64,000 nt of DNA from Bacteroidota bacterium (GTDB lineage: Bacteria; Bacteroidota; Bacteroidia; Chitinophagales; Chitinophagaceae): positions 1 to 64,000 of the forward strand of contig JAEZGS010000026.1 of assembly GCA_023437225.1 (NCBI GenBank), given 5' to 3'. Below, one piece after another: positions 7,905 through 16,989 of the stretch. A program made the translations under genes and the position numbers. How positions within the stretch are numbered: position 1 is the stretch's first letter; every line of letters starts with the position of its first letter. The notes beneath the pieces were generated by a model, which was not told the DNA's origin, ran no database searches, and saw only the letters and a program-made list of their open reading frames with translations.

Positions 7905-10106
7905 CTATCCTTTCAACTTTTTAAGTACGCGCTTACCATCCATAATTGTTCCGCTGATGAGGCGAAACTGATCTGTAATGGTCTTCAACTCTGAAAGCTT
8001 TTTACGTGCTTCCTCTGAAACTTTTTCGTTTGCGCCGGACAGCTCGGCCTTTCTTTGTTCCAGCAGTTTATCTATTGTCTTAAATAGCATTGTGCCCTGC
8101 ACCGGAACGTTTTCATTGTCTTTAATATCCTCGTTCTTAAATGCTTTATTGATCGCTTTGATCAAAGGGTCAAATTCATCACCCGAATATCTGGATGCAA
8201 ACTTTTGTGCATATGCAGATAGTGCAGCGATCTGTGATGTAAGCATATGACTTGTTGAAACAAACTGGTGGTATAGTCTCTGATCTACTCGTTGTGTTGG
8301 CGGATCTGACAGCATCCGTTGAAAATTATCAGACAAGTTTGCTAATGCAACAAAAGCTTCTTTTCGTGCGATCTTATATTCCTGTACAGTTGGAGGTTGT
8401 CCCTTGAACGCGGCCGCCACTACCTTAAAATAATTAGCGTTCGACTGCTCCGCTTTTTCTATTAATTCACCCATCTTATCAGACTCCCATGTGGGCAATA
8501 CAAAAGCACTAACCAGGTATGCGATCATTGAACCAATGGCCGTATCAATAATGCGGTCGATCAACAACTCTTGCGTTGAAAGAGGATCCATGAAGCGAAA
8601 GCCGAGCAACACAAACACCGTGAGGAAAAATATTGCAAGCCCATAATTCAATTGCAGGAAGCTGTAAGCGAGAACCATGCAAAGAAGCATAAGTCCAAAT
8701 ACTGTTGAATCGTTCAATCCCAGGAAAAATAAACCAAACGCAACCGCGCCGCCAATGAAAGTACCGGCTAATCGCTGGATATTTCTTTGCTTGCTTAAGC
8801 TGTATGCCGGTTTGATGATTGTTGCAATTGTAAGAAGTATCCAATAGCCGTGTTCAATTCTCAGGTATCGGCTCACAATGTAGCCAATCAACAATGCGGT
8901 GCATACGCGGATCGAATGTCTGAAGCTGTGAGATGACAGCGTTAAATTAGAGAGCAACAGTGATCGTTCGATGCGTGGTGTTGATTTGAATTCTTTAAGG
9001 TCAAGTTCGCGCATCGGAGCAGTTGATAATTCTTTATCGATGAAACTATACTGTTGCATCCGGCGGATCCGTTGTGTGAGGTCTTCCAAACTGTACATAA
9101 TGTGTCGAAGCACTATGAACGCCTCCACATTCGAAGCATTGAGATGTTCTTTACGTACCTGCTGAAACTCTTTCCAGGTGCGGTCGAAACGATCTTCAAG
9201 TGACAGATCGATCGCGGGAGCGCCGGTTTGAACTGCAATTCCAAGTTGATGCAATGCCTGCGACAAGGAGCGAATATTAACGGCAATGCTGCTGAGCATG
9301 TTGGTATCCTCAAACGCCTTTCGTAACTGGGTATAATTCTGTTGCGATGTCATGATCCGTTCCAGCAGATCGACGCTGTCAATGAAGATCATAACAAGAT
9401 TGCGACCTTTTCGTGTTGATTCGGTAACAACCTTGCGCGTTGAAAACAACATCTCCCGCAGCTGTTGCTGATGCGTGTGAATGGTCACCTGCTTTTCCAT
9501 CAGCGAAGTGAACAATTCATCGGTGTTCACTTTCGGATCATAAAAACCCGCACGTGTGCCCATATAATCGGAGATCTCCATAAGACATTCGCCAAGTAAC
9601 TGTTGAATGGGATGGTAGGGTCTTATGTTATAGAATATGGTGCTGAATATTGCATACCAGATACCACCCGCAAATATCATCAGGGCCTGCTCATCAATGG
9701 TCAATGAGGGACTTGGTTCCATGATGTGTAAGACGAATACAATGATGGCATTCATTCCTATTGAACCTGCGCGATTGCCAAATATGGAAAGCATTGAAAG
9801 CACAAATGCGAACACCACCAGTTCGACCCCGAGTAGTAATGGGTACGGCTGACTTATTCCTGCCAGGTATGCCAGTGCCACATTCAGGCTTATGGAAGCG
9901 ACCAGCCCGTTACGGCGATGTAGAGAAGGGCCGGGTGGGTCCGAAAGACCCGTGAAAAGCGCACCCAGAGGGACGTTGATCATCAATCCTAACAACCCGA
10001 AATTATACAGGATCAACGCAGGAATGATTACCGCCAGCGTTATGCGCAGACCGGTGAAAAAATGCTGGCTACTGATGAACTTTCGAAATTCAAGAGGATA
10101 ATTCAT
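7905..10106 (-). CDS. FUSC/YccS-like inner-membrane protein
   Basis: A 733-residue protein with two blocks of hydrophobic helices, about residues 15-165 and 395-540, each followed by a long soluble helical region. This is the fusaric-acid-resistance-like (FUSC, YccS/YhfK) architecture, a family linked to efflux of aromatic acids but with unknown substrates in most members. The second block contains HGYWILLTIATIIKPAYSLS and GTFIGGAVAFGLFFLG, typical of the C-terminal FUSC domain. The C-terminus is highly charged. The gene is divergent from ruvB with 39 bp between the starts. Confidence 0.8.
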   Translation of the reverse strand: MNYPLEFRKFISSQHFFTGLRITLAVIIPALILYNFGLLGLMINVPLGALFTGLSDPPGPSLHRRNGLVASISLNVALAYLAGISQPYPLLLGVELVVFAFVLSMLSIFGNRAGSIGMNAIIVFVLHIMEPSPSLTIDEQALMIFAGGIWYAIFSTIFYNIRPYHPIQQLLGECLMEISDYMGTRAGFYDPKVNTDELFTSLMEKQVTIHTHQQQLREMLFSTRKVVTESTRKGRNLVMIFIDSVDLLERIMTSQQNYTQLRKAFEDTNMLSSIAVNIRSLSQALHQLGIAVQTGAPAIDLSLEDRFDRTWKEFQQVRKEHLNASNVEAFIVLRHIMYSLEDLTQRIRRMQQYSFIDKELSTAPMRELDLKEFKSTPRIERSLLLSNLTLSSHSFRHSIRVCTALLIGYIVSRYLRIEHGYWILLTIATIIKPAYSLSKQRNIQRLAGTFIGGAVAFGLFFLGLNDSTVFGLMLLCMVLAYSFLQLNYGLAIFFLTVFVLLGFRFMDPLSTQELLIDRIIDTAIGSMIAYLVSAFVLPTWESDKMGELIEKAEQSNANYFKVVAAAFKGQPPTVQEYKIARKEAFVALANLSDNFQRMLSDPPTQRVDQRLYHQFVSTSHMLTSQIAALSAYAQKFASRYSGDEFDPLIKAINKAFKNEDIKDNENVPVQGTMLFKTIDKLLEQRKAELSGANEKVSEEARKKLSELKTITDQFRLISGTIMDGKRVLKKLKG

Positions 10107-10145
10107 TCTGTTGTAAAATTAACGCCTTTGACTAACTTGCAGGTG

Positions 10146-11171
10146 ATGATACCACAGCACCTGAACAAGGAGAAGTCGGAACTGAGCTCGGCTGACAAAG
10201 AATTCGAGAACAATATACGTCCGCACGTCATTGAAGAGTTTGCGGGTCAGGATCGCATCATCGAAAATCTGAAGGTATTTATCCAGGCGGCTAAGATGCG
10301 TGGGGAAGCGCTGGACCACGTGTTGTTTCATGGTCCTCCCGGTCTTGGTAAGACTACACTGAGTCGCATTGTTGCTAACGAACTGGGCGTAAATATCAAA
10401 GAGACTTCCGGGCCTGTTATTGAAAAGCCTGGAGATCTTGCAGGATTGCTCACCAATCTCGAACCAAACGACGTTTTATTTATAGATGAGATCCATCGTC
10501 TGAGTACGGTGGTTGAGGAATATTTATATGCGGCGATGGAAGATTACCGGATCGATATCATGATCGATAGCGGCCCAAATGCCAGGAGCATTCAACTTAC
10601 TTTAAATCCTTTCACACTGATTGGCGCAACTACACGCAGTGGCTTGCTTACAGCTCCCTTATTGTCGAGATTTGGTATCAGGTCAAGACTTGAATATTAT
10701 ACTGCTGATACGTTGTTCCATATCATCATGCGTGCTGCGAAGATCCTTGGATCAAAGATCACGTCGGAAGCCGCTCATGAGATCGCAAGGAGAAGTCGTG
10801 GTACGCCGAGAATCGCGAATGGCTTGCTGCGCAGGGTACGCGATTTTGCGATGGTTTTACACAACGGACTGATCGATCTTGATATCACGAAACATGCTTT
10901 GCGAGCACTGAATGTTGATGAGTATGGACTCGATGAAATGGATAACCGAATTTTATCTGCTATTATTGAAAAGTTCAAGGGCGGCCCTGTAGGATTAAGC
11001 ACAATCGCTACTGCAGTAGGTGAGGAGCCTGGAACACTTGAGGAAGTCTACGAACCGTTTTTGATACAAAGTGGTTTCATCAAACGAACGCCCCGCGGCC
11101 GCGAGGTAACACATAAAGCATATGAACATTTAGGAAAGCCAACACCAGGAAGGGAAGGAGAACTGTTTTAA
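10146..11171 (+). CDS. ruvB: Holliday junction branch migration ATPase RuvB
   Basis: RuvB is the AAA+ motor that with RuvA moves Holliday junctions during recombinational repair. I start it at 10146 (MIPQHLNKEKSEL), giving 341 residues; a longer frame would overlap the divergent FUSC gene. Walker A is GPPGLGKT at 63-70, Walker B DEIH at 113-116, sensor 1 is in TLIGATTRSGLL, and the C-terminal winged helix ends in FIKRTPRGREVTHKAYEHLG. The stop codon lies at the first bases of a 25-bp inverted-repeat arm. Confidence 0.96.
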   Translation: MIPQHLNKEKSELSSADKEFENNIRPHVIEEFAGQDRIIENLKVFIQAAKMRGEALDHVLFHGPPGLGKTTLSRIVANELGVNIKETSGPVIEKPGDLAGLLTNLEPNDVLFIDEIHRLSTVVEEYLYAAMEDYRIDIMIDSGPNARSIQLTLNPFTLIGATTRSGLLTAPLLSRFGIRSRLEYYTADTLFHIIMRAAKILGSKITSEAAHEIARRSRGTPRIANGLLRRVRDFAMVLHNGLIDLDITKHALRALNVDEYGLDEMDNRILSAIIEKFKGGPVGLSTIATAVGEEPGTLEEVYEPFLIQSGFIKRTPRGREVTHKAYEHLGKPTPGREGELF

Positions 11172-11322
11172 TAATATGCTAGTGTGCTAGTGTGCTAATA
11201 TGCTAATGCGGAATCAAATATGCTAATGTGATAATGTGCTAATATGCTAATGAAAGAAGAACTAAGCACACTAGCACACTAGCACAGTAGCACAGTAGCA
11301 CACTAGCACACTAGCATATTAT
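11171..11322. repeat. Head-to-head repeat between ruvB and the response regulator
   Basis: Perfect 25-bp inverted arms at 11171-11195 and 11298-11322; each overlaps the TAA stop of one of the two convergent genes. The arm begins ATAATATGCTAGTG and goes on with a second CTAGTGTGC. Between the arms are further GCTAATATGC-type words on the left half and TAGCACA-type words on the right. The right half is thus the complement of the left, so each gene is followed in its own sense by the same words. A long hairpin can form on either transcript. Confidence 0.9.
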
Positions 11323-12023
11323 GAATTCTGCGGCGCCACGAGCCTGAACCCATTTCCATGAATATTCACGATCTCGATGGTGCTGTCTTCTTTCAAATAT
11401 TTTCTAAGCTTCGCGATGTAAACATCCATACTTCTTCCGTTAAAATAAGTGTCGCTGCCCCAGATCTTTTTCAGTGCATGTTCGCGGGGAAGCAGGTCAT
11501 TCAGATGCTCGCTTAATAGCTTGAGTAATTCGTTTTCTTTGGGCGATAAAGTTTGGGTTTTGCCACCAAAGCTCAATTCCCTGAGTTTCGGATTGAAATG
11601 ATATCCACCCAGGTCGTATTCCTTATTCTCCTGTTCTTTATTAAGCTCTTCATTGCGCTTTAATATCGCTTTTATCTTAAGCAACAATACTTCGCTGTCA
11701 AAGGGTTTTGTTATATAGTCATCCGCTCCGAGTTTATATCCCTGAATGATGTCTTCTTTCATTGTCTTCGCACTCAGAAAAAATAAAGGTATGTCCGGGT
11801 CAACATCGCGAATTTCTTCTGCCAATGTAAATCCATCCATATTTGGCATCATTATATCGAGCAGGCACAGATCGAACTTCTGCCGTTGAAACGCGGCAAG
11901 TCCAAGTCGGCCGTCTCTTTCCAGTGTAACATCAAAATCATTTAACTCCAGGTAATTCTTCAACACCATTCCAAGATTCTGATCATCCTCACATAATAAA
12001 ATTTTGGCTTTCTTACCTTCCAT
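11319..12023 (-). CDS. OmpR-family response regulator (orphan)
   Basis: A 234-residue two-component regulator. The receiver domain has acidic residues E12-D14, the phospho-acceptor Asp at 56 (LLDIMMP), Ser84 and Lys106 (KPFDS). The C-terminal winged-helix DNA-binding domain spans about 135-230 and contains LSPKENELLKLLSEH and the RSMDVYIAKLRKYL recognition helix. It resembles RprY-type regulators of Bacteroidota. No histidine kinase gene lies next to it, so its partner is elsewhere. The start at 12023 gives a standard N-terminus. Confidence 0.9.
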   Translation of the reverse strand: MEGKKAKILLCEDDQNLGMVLKNYLELNDFDVTLERDGRLGLAAFQRQKFDLCLLDIMMPNMDGFTLAEEIRDVDPDIPLFFLSAKTMKEDIIQGYKLGADDYITKPFDSEVLLLKIKAILKRNEELNKEQENKEYDLGGYHFNPKLRELSFGGKTQTLSPKENELLKLLSEHLNDLLPREHALKKIWGSDTYFNGRSMDVYIAKLRKYLKEDSTIEIVNIHGNGFRLVAPQNS

Positions 12024-12154
12024 GACGGTTAGTTTTTTGATTCGAAATAAACTTACATTATAAAGTTAATCGAATTCATGCTTTTATCTTGAACGAGCGT
12101 AATTTTTTGTTAATTAGGCAGTAAGCTTGAAATTTGCTGATCAACTTAAACATT

Positions 12155-12529
12155 ATGAGGCTTACCCCGGAAAACAAATTCAAGAAATTGATCGTGATTG
12201 GAGATCGTATGTTGATACGGCTTACGTCGCCAAATGAACGTACTCCCAGTGGTCTGTATCTTCCACCAGGCGTACAGGAAAAAGAAAAAGTTCAACAGGG
12301 AATCGTTATCAAAACCGGCCCTGGCTATGCGATACCAATGCCTGTGGAAGATGAATCATGGAAGGGCGAAGAAGACAAAGTTAAGTATGTGCCGCTGCAG
12401 GCGCGCGAAGGTGATCTGGCTATCTTTCTGCTAAGTGGTGCAACAGAAGTCATGTACGAAGGAGATAAGTATTTCATCGTTCCGCAAAGCGCGATCCTGA
12501 TGTTGGAAAGAGAAGAAGAGATCGGTTAA
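12155..12529 (+). CDS. GroES-like co-chaperonin family protein
   Basis: A 124-residue protein starting MRLTPENKFKKLIVIGDRML. The fold signature is that of chaperonin-10: an N-terminal strand with VIGDRMLIRL, a segment like the mobile loop (TPSGLYLPPGVQEKEKVQQG), then IVIKTGPGY and a final strand FIVPQSAILML. It is longer than canonical GroES (about 95-100 residues) because of an insert, MPVEDESWKGEEDKVKYVP, and no groEL is adjacent. It is best read as a GroES paralogue rather than the main GroES. It runs in the same direction as the DUF853 gene, 32 bp away. Confidence 0.75.
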   Translation: MRLTPENKFKKLIVIGDRMLIRLTSPNERTPSGLYLPPGVQEKEKVQQGIVIKTGPGYAIPMPVEDESWKGEEDKVKYVPLQAREGDLAIFLLSGATEVMYEGDKYFIVPQSAILMLEREEEIG

Positions 12530-12561
12530 AAAAAAGTATATTGACGTACTAAAACTCTTTT

Positions 12562-14148
12562 ATGTCAAGCCAGGAATCGTTTGTGCAATCAATTCAGTCG
12601 GGATATTCATTCAAGGGCGAAAGTTTCGTCATCGGCGGAGCAATGTATGGTAAACATCCGCTTGAATCAGTGCAGGTTCGTTTGCCTTTGAAAACGATGA
12701 ACCGTCATGGACTGATCGCCGGAGCAACGGGCACCGGCAAAACAAAAACCTTGCAGGCTCTTGCTGAACAACTGAGTAACGCAAGCGTTCCCGTGTTACT
12801 GATGGATATAAAGGGTGACCTGAGTGGAATTGCAGCTCCCGGCGAATCAAATTCTCATATCGAAGACCGAGTGAAAAAGATCGGGATCAATTTCGCCCCA
12901 GCTAAATTGCCCGTGGAGTTGCTCACTATCAGTGATGAACCAGGAGCGAGACTTCGCGCAACGGTAATAGAATTCGGTCCCTTATTGATATCGCGTATTC
13001 TTGGTTTGAACGATACCCAGGAAGGCGTCCTCGCCATGATCTTTAAGTATTGCGACGATAATCAACTTCCACTCCTGGATCTTAAAGACCTTATTCGTGT
13101 ATTGCAATTTGTGAGCAATGAAGGAAAAGCTGTTGTCGAAAAAGAATATGGTAAGATATCAACCACGAGCACCGGTACTATACTTAGAAAAGTGATCGAA
13201 CTGCAACAGCAGGGTGCTGATGTATTCTTCGGAGAACCGTCCTTCGATGTGAACGACCTGATGCGCATATCGGATGATGGTCGCGGTGTTGTCAATGTCT
13301 TGCGTGTAACAGATCTTCAAACAAGACCAAAGCTGTTCTCAACATTTATGCTTAGCCTGCTTGCGGAGTTATATGCAACATTGCCAGAAGAAGGCGACAT
13401 GGATAAGCCGAAGCTGGTAATGTTCATCGATGAAGCTCATCTTGTATTCCAGGAAGCGACCGATGCGTTGTTGCAACAAATCGAGACAGTGATCAAATTG
13501 ATCCGTTCCAAAGGTGTAGGCATTTTCTTTTGTACACAGAATCCGCAGGATGTTCCCGCTCCGGTATTGTCACAACTCGGCCTTAAAGTACAGCACGCGT
13601 TGCGTGCGTTCACTGCAGCAGATCGTAAGGTCATTAAACAGGCCGCAGAAAATTATCCCATATCTGAACACTACGATGTAGATACCCTGATCACTGAATT
13701 GGGTATCGGTGAAGCGTTCGTGACCGGACTTAATGAAAAAGGCATCCCGACGCCATTGGTTCATACATTGATCGTTCCTCCGTCCACTCGAATGGATACA
13801 TTGGGCGATGATGAGATCGATGAAATTGTGGGCAGATCACGGCTCGTTCGCAAATATGATCAAACAATAGATTCTGAAAGCGCGCATGAGATACTGACAG
13901 AACGTTTGCAACAATCTGAAGAGGATGCACAGGAAGCTAAGCGGGAGGCTGAAGCGCAGAAATCAACCGCTCCGAGAACCCGGGGTACTTCGCGCCAGGA
14001 AAAATCTACATTGGAAACCATTTTAGATAATTCAGTCACACGTCAGGTGGGCCGCACTGCTGCCAATGTGATCACCAGGAGTTTACTCGGTGCGTTAGGA
14101 TTGTCTTCCGGAACAAGACGCAGAAAGAAAAGTAATTCATGGTTTTGA
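12562..14148 (+). CDS. HerA-like / DUF853 ATPase
   Basis: A 528-residue P-loop ATPase of the HerA/FtsK superfamily, DUF853 branch. Walker A is GATGTGKT at residues 54-61 and Walker B with DEAH at 290-293 (LVMFIDEAHLVF). The C-terminal 100 residues are charged, probably coiled coil and disordered, ending in a basic tail RRRKKSNSW. Family members are widespread but poorly studied; a role in DNA handling is inferred from the fold only. The last 12 bp overlap the end of the convergent ABC ATPase gene. Confidence 0.8.
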   Translation: MSSQESFVQSIQSGYSFKGESFVIGGAMYGKHPLESVQVRLPLKTMNRHGLIAGATGTGKTKTLQALAEQLSNASVPVLLMDIKGDLSGIAAPGESNSHIEDRVKKIGINFAPAKLPVELLTISDEPGARLRATVIEFGPLLISRILGLNDTQEGVLAMIFKYCDDNQLPLLDLKDLIRVLQFVSNEGKAVVEKEYGKISTTSTGTILRKVIELQQQGADVFFGEPSFDVNDLMRISDDGRGVVNVLRVTDLQTRPKLFSTFMLSLLAELYATLPEEGDMDKPKLVMFIDEAHLVFQEATDALLQQIETVIKLIRSKGVGIFFCTQNPQDVPAPVLSQLGLKVQHALRAFTAADRKVIKQAAENYPISEHYDVDTLITELGIGEAFVTGLNEKGIPTPLVHTLIVPPSTRMDTLGDDEIDEIVGRSRLVRKYDQTIDSESAHEILTERLQQSEEDAQEAKREAEAQKSTAPRTRGTSRQEKSTLETILDNSVTRQVGRTAANVITRSLLGALGLSSGTRRRKKSNSWF

Positions 14149-15087
14149 TGGGGACAGGCTAAGTGAAACCTGCTGACCAATATCAAATGCACCGTGTGCA
14201 CTGCGTACAGTGAGCATGTTGCCGGATGAATCTATTTCGAGTTCATAATAGCTACCATAATATTTGACCGACTGCACAATACCGGATAGTGTAGATGGAT
14301 GACCATTCCCTATAATCAACTGTTCAGGTCGGACGAGTTGTTCGTGATTGTTAATGGAAATGCGATTGATCTTTCCAAACAGTGTAGCTACATATTCGTT
14401 AATGGGTTGCTCATAAACCATTCTTGGCTCAGCCTGTTGCACGATCATACCATCTTTCATAACGATGATCGTATCTGCCCAGGATAGCAGGTCTGCAGGA
14501 TCGTGTGAAACAAGTATGCAACTAATGTTTAGTTCTTCATCAATGCTGCGCAACACAGATTTCATGATGTTCTTGTGCGCATGATCAAGGTTCGAATATG
14601 GCTCATCAAGTATCAATAATTTCGGAAAGGTTATCAAAAGCCTTGCAATTGCGATTCTTTGTTTTTCTCCGCCAGAAAGCCGATCTGTTCTTCGTTTCAA
14701 CAGATGCTCAACCTGGCATAGAGAAAATATTCTGTTCGCAATTTCTGGATCGACCTGCATCGCCATTTCCATCAATTCTTCCACCCGATAGTGGTTGCGC
14801 AGCTCGAAATGCTGCGATAAGTATGCAATGCTCTTATGGCCGGCAATGAGTTTTTCGTTAGGTCCTAAAATTCTTTCGTTCTGAAAAAATACAGTTCCGC
14901 GATCAGCCTCCATAAGTCCCGCTATTATCTTCAGTAAAGAACTTTTACCAGATCCGGTTTCACCTGCGATACCCAGATTTTGATGAGCACCCTGAATCAA
15001 ATCAATACCCTGCAATACGGCAATGCCATCGATATACTTCCAAACCCCGCTCACTTCCAGGAACTGCGATTGCTCTTTGTTCATCAC
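14137..15087 (-). CDS. ABC transporter ATP-binding protein, importer type
   Basis: A 316-residue nucleotide-binding subunit. Walker A GETGSGKS lies at 42-49, Q-loop near SQHFEL at 91-96, signature LSGGEKQR at 137-144, Walker B LLILDEP just after, and the switch His in LVSHDPADLL. About 90 extra residues follow, including a TOBE-like strand region (LVRPEQLIIG...GIVQSVKYYGSYYELEI) as in PotA, FbpC and ModC-type importers. No permease gene is adjacent, so the partner and substrate are unknown. Its ATG overlaps the recQ stop by 4 bp (ATGA), indicating translational coupling. Confidence 0.85.
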   Translation of the reverse strand: MMNKEQSQFLEVSGVWKYIDGIAVLQGIDLIQGAHQNLGIAGETGSGKSSLLKIIAGLMEADRGTVFFQNERILGPNEKLIAGHKSIAYLSQHFELRNHYRVEELMEMAMQVDPEIANRIFSLCQVEHLLKRRTDRLSGGEKQRIAIARLLITFPKLLILDEPYSNLDHAHKNIMKSVLRSIDEELNISCILVSHDPADLLSWADTIIVMKDGMIVQQAEPRMVYEQPINEYVATLFGKINRISINNHEQLVRPEQLIIGNGHPSTLSGIVQSVKYYGSYYELEIDSSGNMLTVRSAHGAFDIGQQVSLSLSPSKP

Positions 15088-16988
15088 GATCTTGTAAGTT
15101 GTCCTTTATTGTTTAAAACAATTTTATTCTCAGTTTGCAGAAACCTTAGGACCTCTGATAATTTCTGCCGCCGTATATGTGCTAATTGCGAATACAATTG
15201 TTCTGTATTTATCGGTCCTTCTTTCAATTGTTCTTCAATTGCGGCATGTATTGAGGCAAACTCTTTATCGCTAAGCGGTTTTTTCTTCTTAGCAAGGCAA
15301 TTGTCGCAAATACCACAATTGTTTATAGAGTCATCACCAAAATACTTTCCGATGATTTTGCTGCGACATTCATCTTTTTCTTTTACAAAATTGATCATGT
15401 CCTGCATGCGTTGCTCATAAAGCTTTTTTCGTTCGTTGAAATAAGACATGTTCAAGCTAAGATCCGCAACACGCGAACGGTTGCGAAGGAAGAACAATTG
15501 TGGTTTGTCCTTCTGTGGCTCATATTCAATGACCGCGGCACCATCCAGCACTTTAAGATCATGGATGACAGCGGAAACTTCTTTTCTCAACACGGAGGCA
15601 ATATATTTTTCGCTGATGTTTACTGGCTGGTCATAGATCCCTTCATAACTGCGCAGCAGGGTTTTGATCAATGGTTCTATGGCGGTGTTAGACTGTTCAA
15701 AATCCTGCAAATAGTTGCGACTGCAGATGAATTGAACTCTTGATTGAATGAATACTTGCTCACTGTAACCGAGAATACCCTCTTGTTCTATGGCTTTGAT
15801 TGAAGAGATCGCTATTGCTGATTGAAATTTGTTGATCCGTATAAATTCGAAAAGATCGAAATCAAAATACATCCCTTCGCCTGAGCCCTCGGGTAATTGA
15901 AGATGATTGACGAGCGCCTGGTAAACGGATCTTATTTCCGTCTCAGCGGGGAACTTTGTATCGATACCATCGCGCAAATCACTGAGATCTTCCTGGTTAT
16001 ATAAGAGAACAGCGTATGATTTGTTACCATCGCGTCCGGCACGGCCGGCTTCCTGGTAATAATTTTCGAGGCAGTCGGGCACATCAATGTGAATGACTGT
16101 ACGAACATCAGGCTTGTCAATACCCATTCCAAATGCGTTTGTACAAACAATCACACGGATTTTTCCTTTGATCCATGCTTCCTGCCTGATCGTACGCTCT
16201 TCCGACGTCAGACCTGCATGGTAATAGTCGGCCGATATCCCATGTAACTTGAGAAGATCGGCAACCTCCCGGGTTTTTTTCCTGCTTCTGCAATATACTA
16301 TGCCGGTGCCTCCAACTTTTTCAAGTATACGGATGATGCGGTTGATCTTCGATGGTTCTTCAAATACACTGTATGAAAGATTCGGGCGGGCAAACGACTG
16401 ACGAAAAATTGACGGCGATTGTAGTTGAAGTTTATCGCATATGTCCTGTTGAACCAAAGGCGTTGCTGAGGCAGTGAGTGCAAGCATAGGCACACCAGGC
16501 AGTTCGGCACGAAGCTCTGCGATCTTCAGATAGGGAGGACGAAAATCATAACCCCATTGCGATATGCAATGCGCTTCATCAATCGCAATCATACCCACAC
16601 CGAGCGCCGGCAGATATTCCAGAAATAATTTTGTTTGAAGTCGCTCAGGAGAAAGATATAGAAACTTGCAATTACTTCCGGCCGCGATCTGCAGTGTATG
16701 GACAACTTCTTTTCTTGTCATGCCAGAGTAGATCGCGAATGCGGTGATGTTTCGGCGTCGAAGATTTTCTACCTGGTCTTTCATCAATGCAATCAGAGGG
16801 CTAATCACAAGGCACAGTCCATTCATCGCCATTGCAGGAACCTGGAAGCATATTGACTTTCCACCGCCGGTGGGAAGAAGTGCAAGGGTATCCTTGCCAA
16901 GAAGAACGGAACGAATGATGTCTTCCTGCAGCGGGCGAAACGCATCGTAGCCCCAGTATTGTTTTAATATGGATTGAATGTTGACCAG
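15084..16988 (-). CDS. recQ: ATP-dependent DNA helicase RecQ, non-canonical start
   Basis: RecQ unwinds DNA during recombination and fork repair. The helicase core is complete only if reading begins well before the first ATG at 16832: upstream in frame are the RecQ 0-motif YDAFRPLQED and Walker A TGGGKS (residues 40-45 from CTG). DEAH (DEAHCISQWGYDFRP), the ARAGRDG motif VI and the zinc cluster (CRSKI, CGICDNC) follow. No ATG, GTG or TTG occurs between the in-frame stop at 16997-16995 and 16832, so I place the start at CTG 16988, one base after the copA stop. ATT at 16979 is the alternative. This gives 634 residues. Confidence 0.85.
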   Translation of the reverse strand: MVNIQSILKQYWGYDAFRPLQEDIIRSVLLGKDTLALLPTGGGKSICFQVPAMAMNGLCLVISPLIALMKDQVENLRRRNITAFAIYSGMTRKEVVHTLQIAAGSNCKFLYLSPERLQTKLFLEYLPALGVGMIAIDEAHCISQWGYDFRPPYLKIAELRAELPGVPMLALTASATPLVQQDICDKLQLQSPSIFRQSFARPNLSYSVFEEPSKINRIIRILEKVGGTGIVYCRSRKKTREVADLLKLHGISADYYHAGLTSEERTIRQEAWIKGKIRVIVCTNAFGMGIDKPDVRTVIHIDVPDCLENYYQEAGRAGRDGNKSYAVLLYNQEDLSDLRDGIDTKFPAETEIRSVYQALVNHLQLPEGSGEGMYFDFDLFEFIRINKFQSAIAISSIKAIEQEGILGYSEQVFIQSRVQFICSRNYLQDFEQSNTAIEPLIKTLLRSYEGIYDQPVNISEKYIASVLRKEVSAVIHDLKVLDGAAVIEYEPQKDKPQLFFLRNRSRVADLSLNMSYFNERKKLYEQRMQDMINFVKEKDECRSKIIGKYFGDDSINNCGICDNCLAKKKKPLSDKEFASIHAAIEEQLKEGPINTEQLYSQLAHIRRQKLSEVLRFLQTENKIVLNNKGQLTRS

Positions 16989-16989
16989 C

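Noticed and set aside
11171..11322. Repeats that might be a CRISPR array
   Set aside because: No unique spacers of constant length, no cas genes nearby; words are contiguous and inverted.
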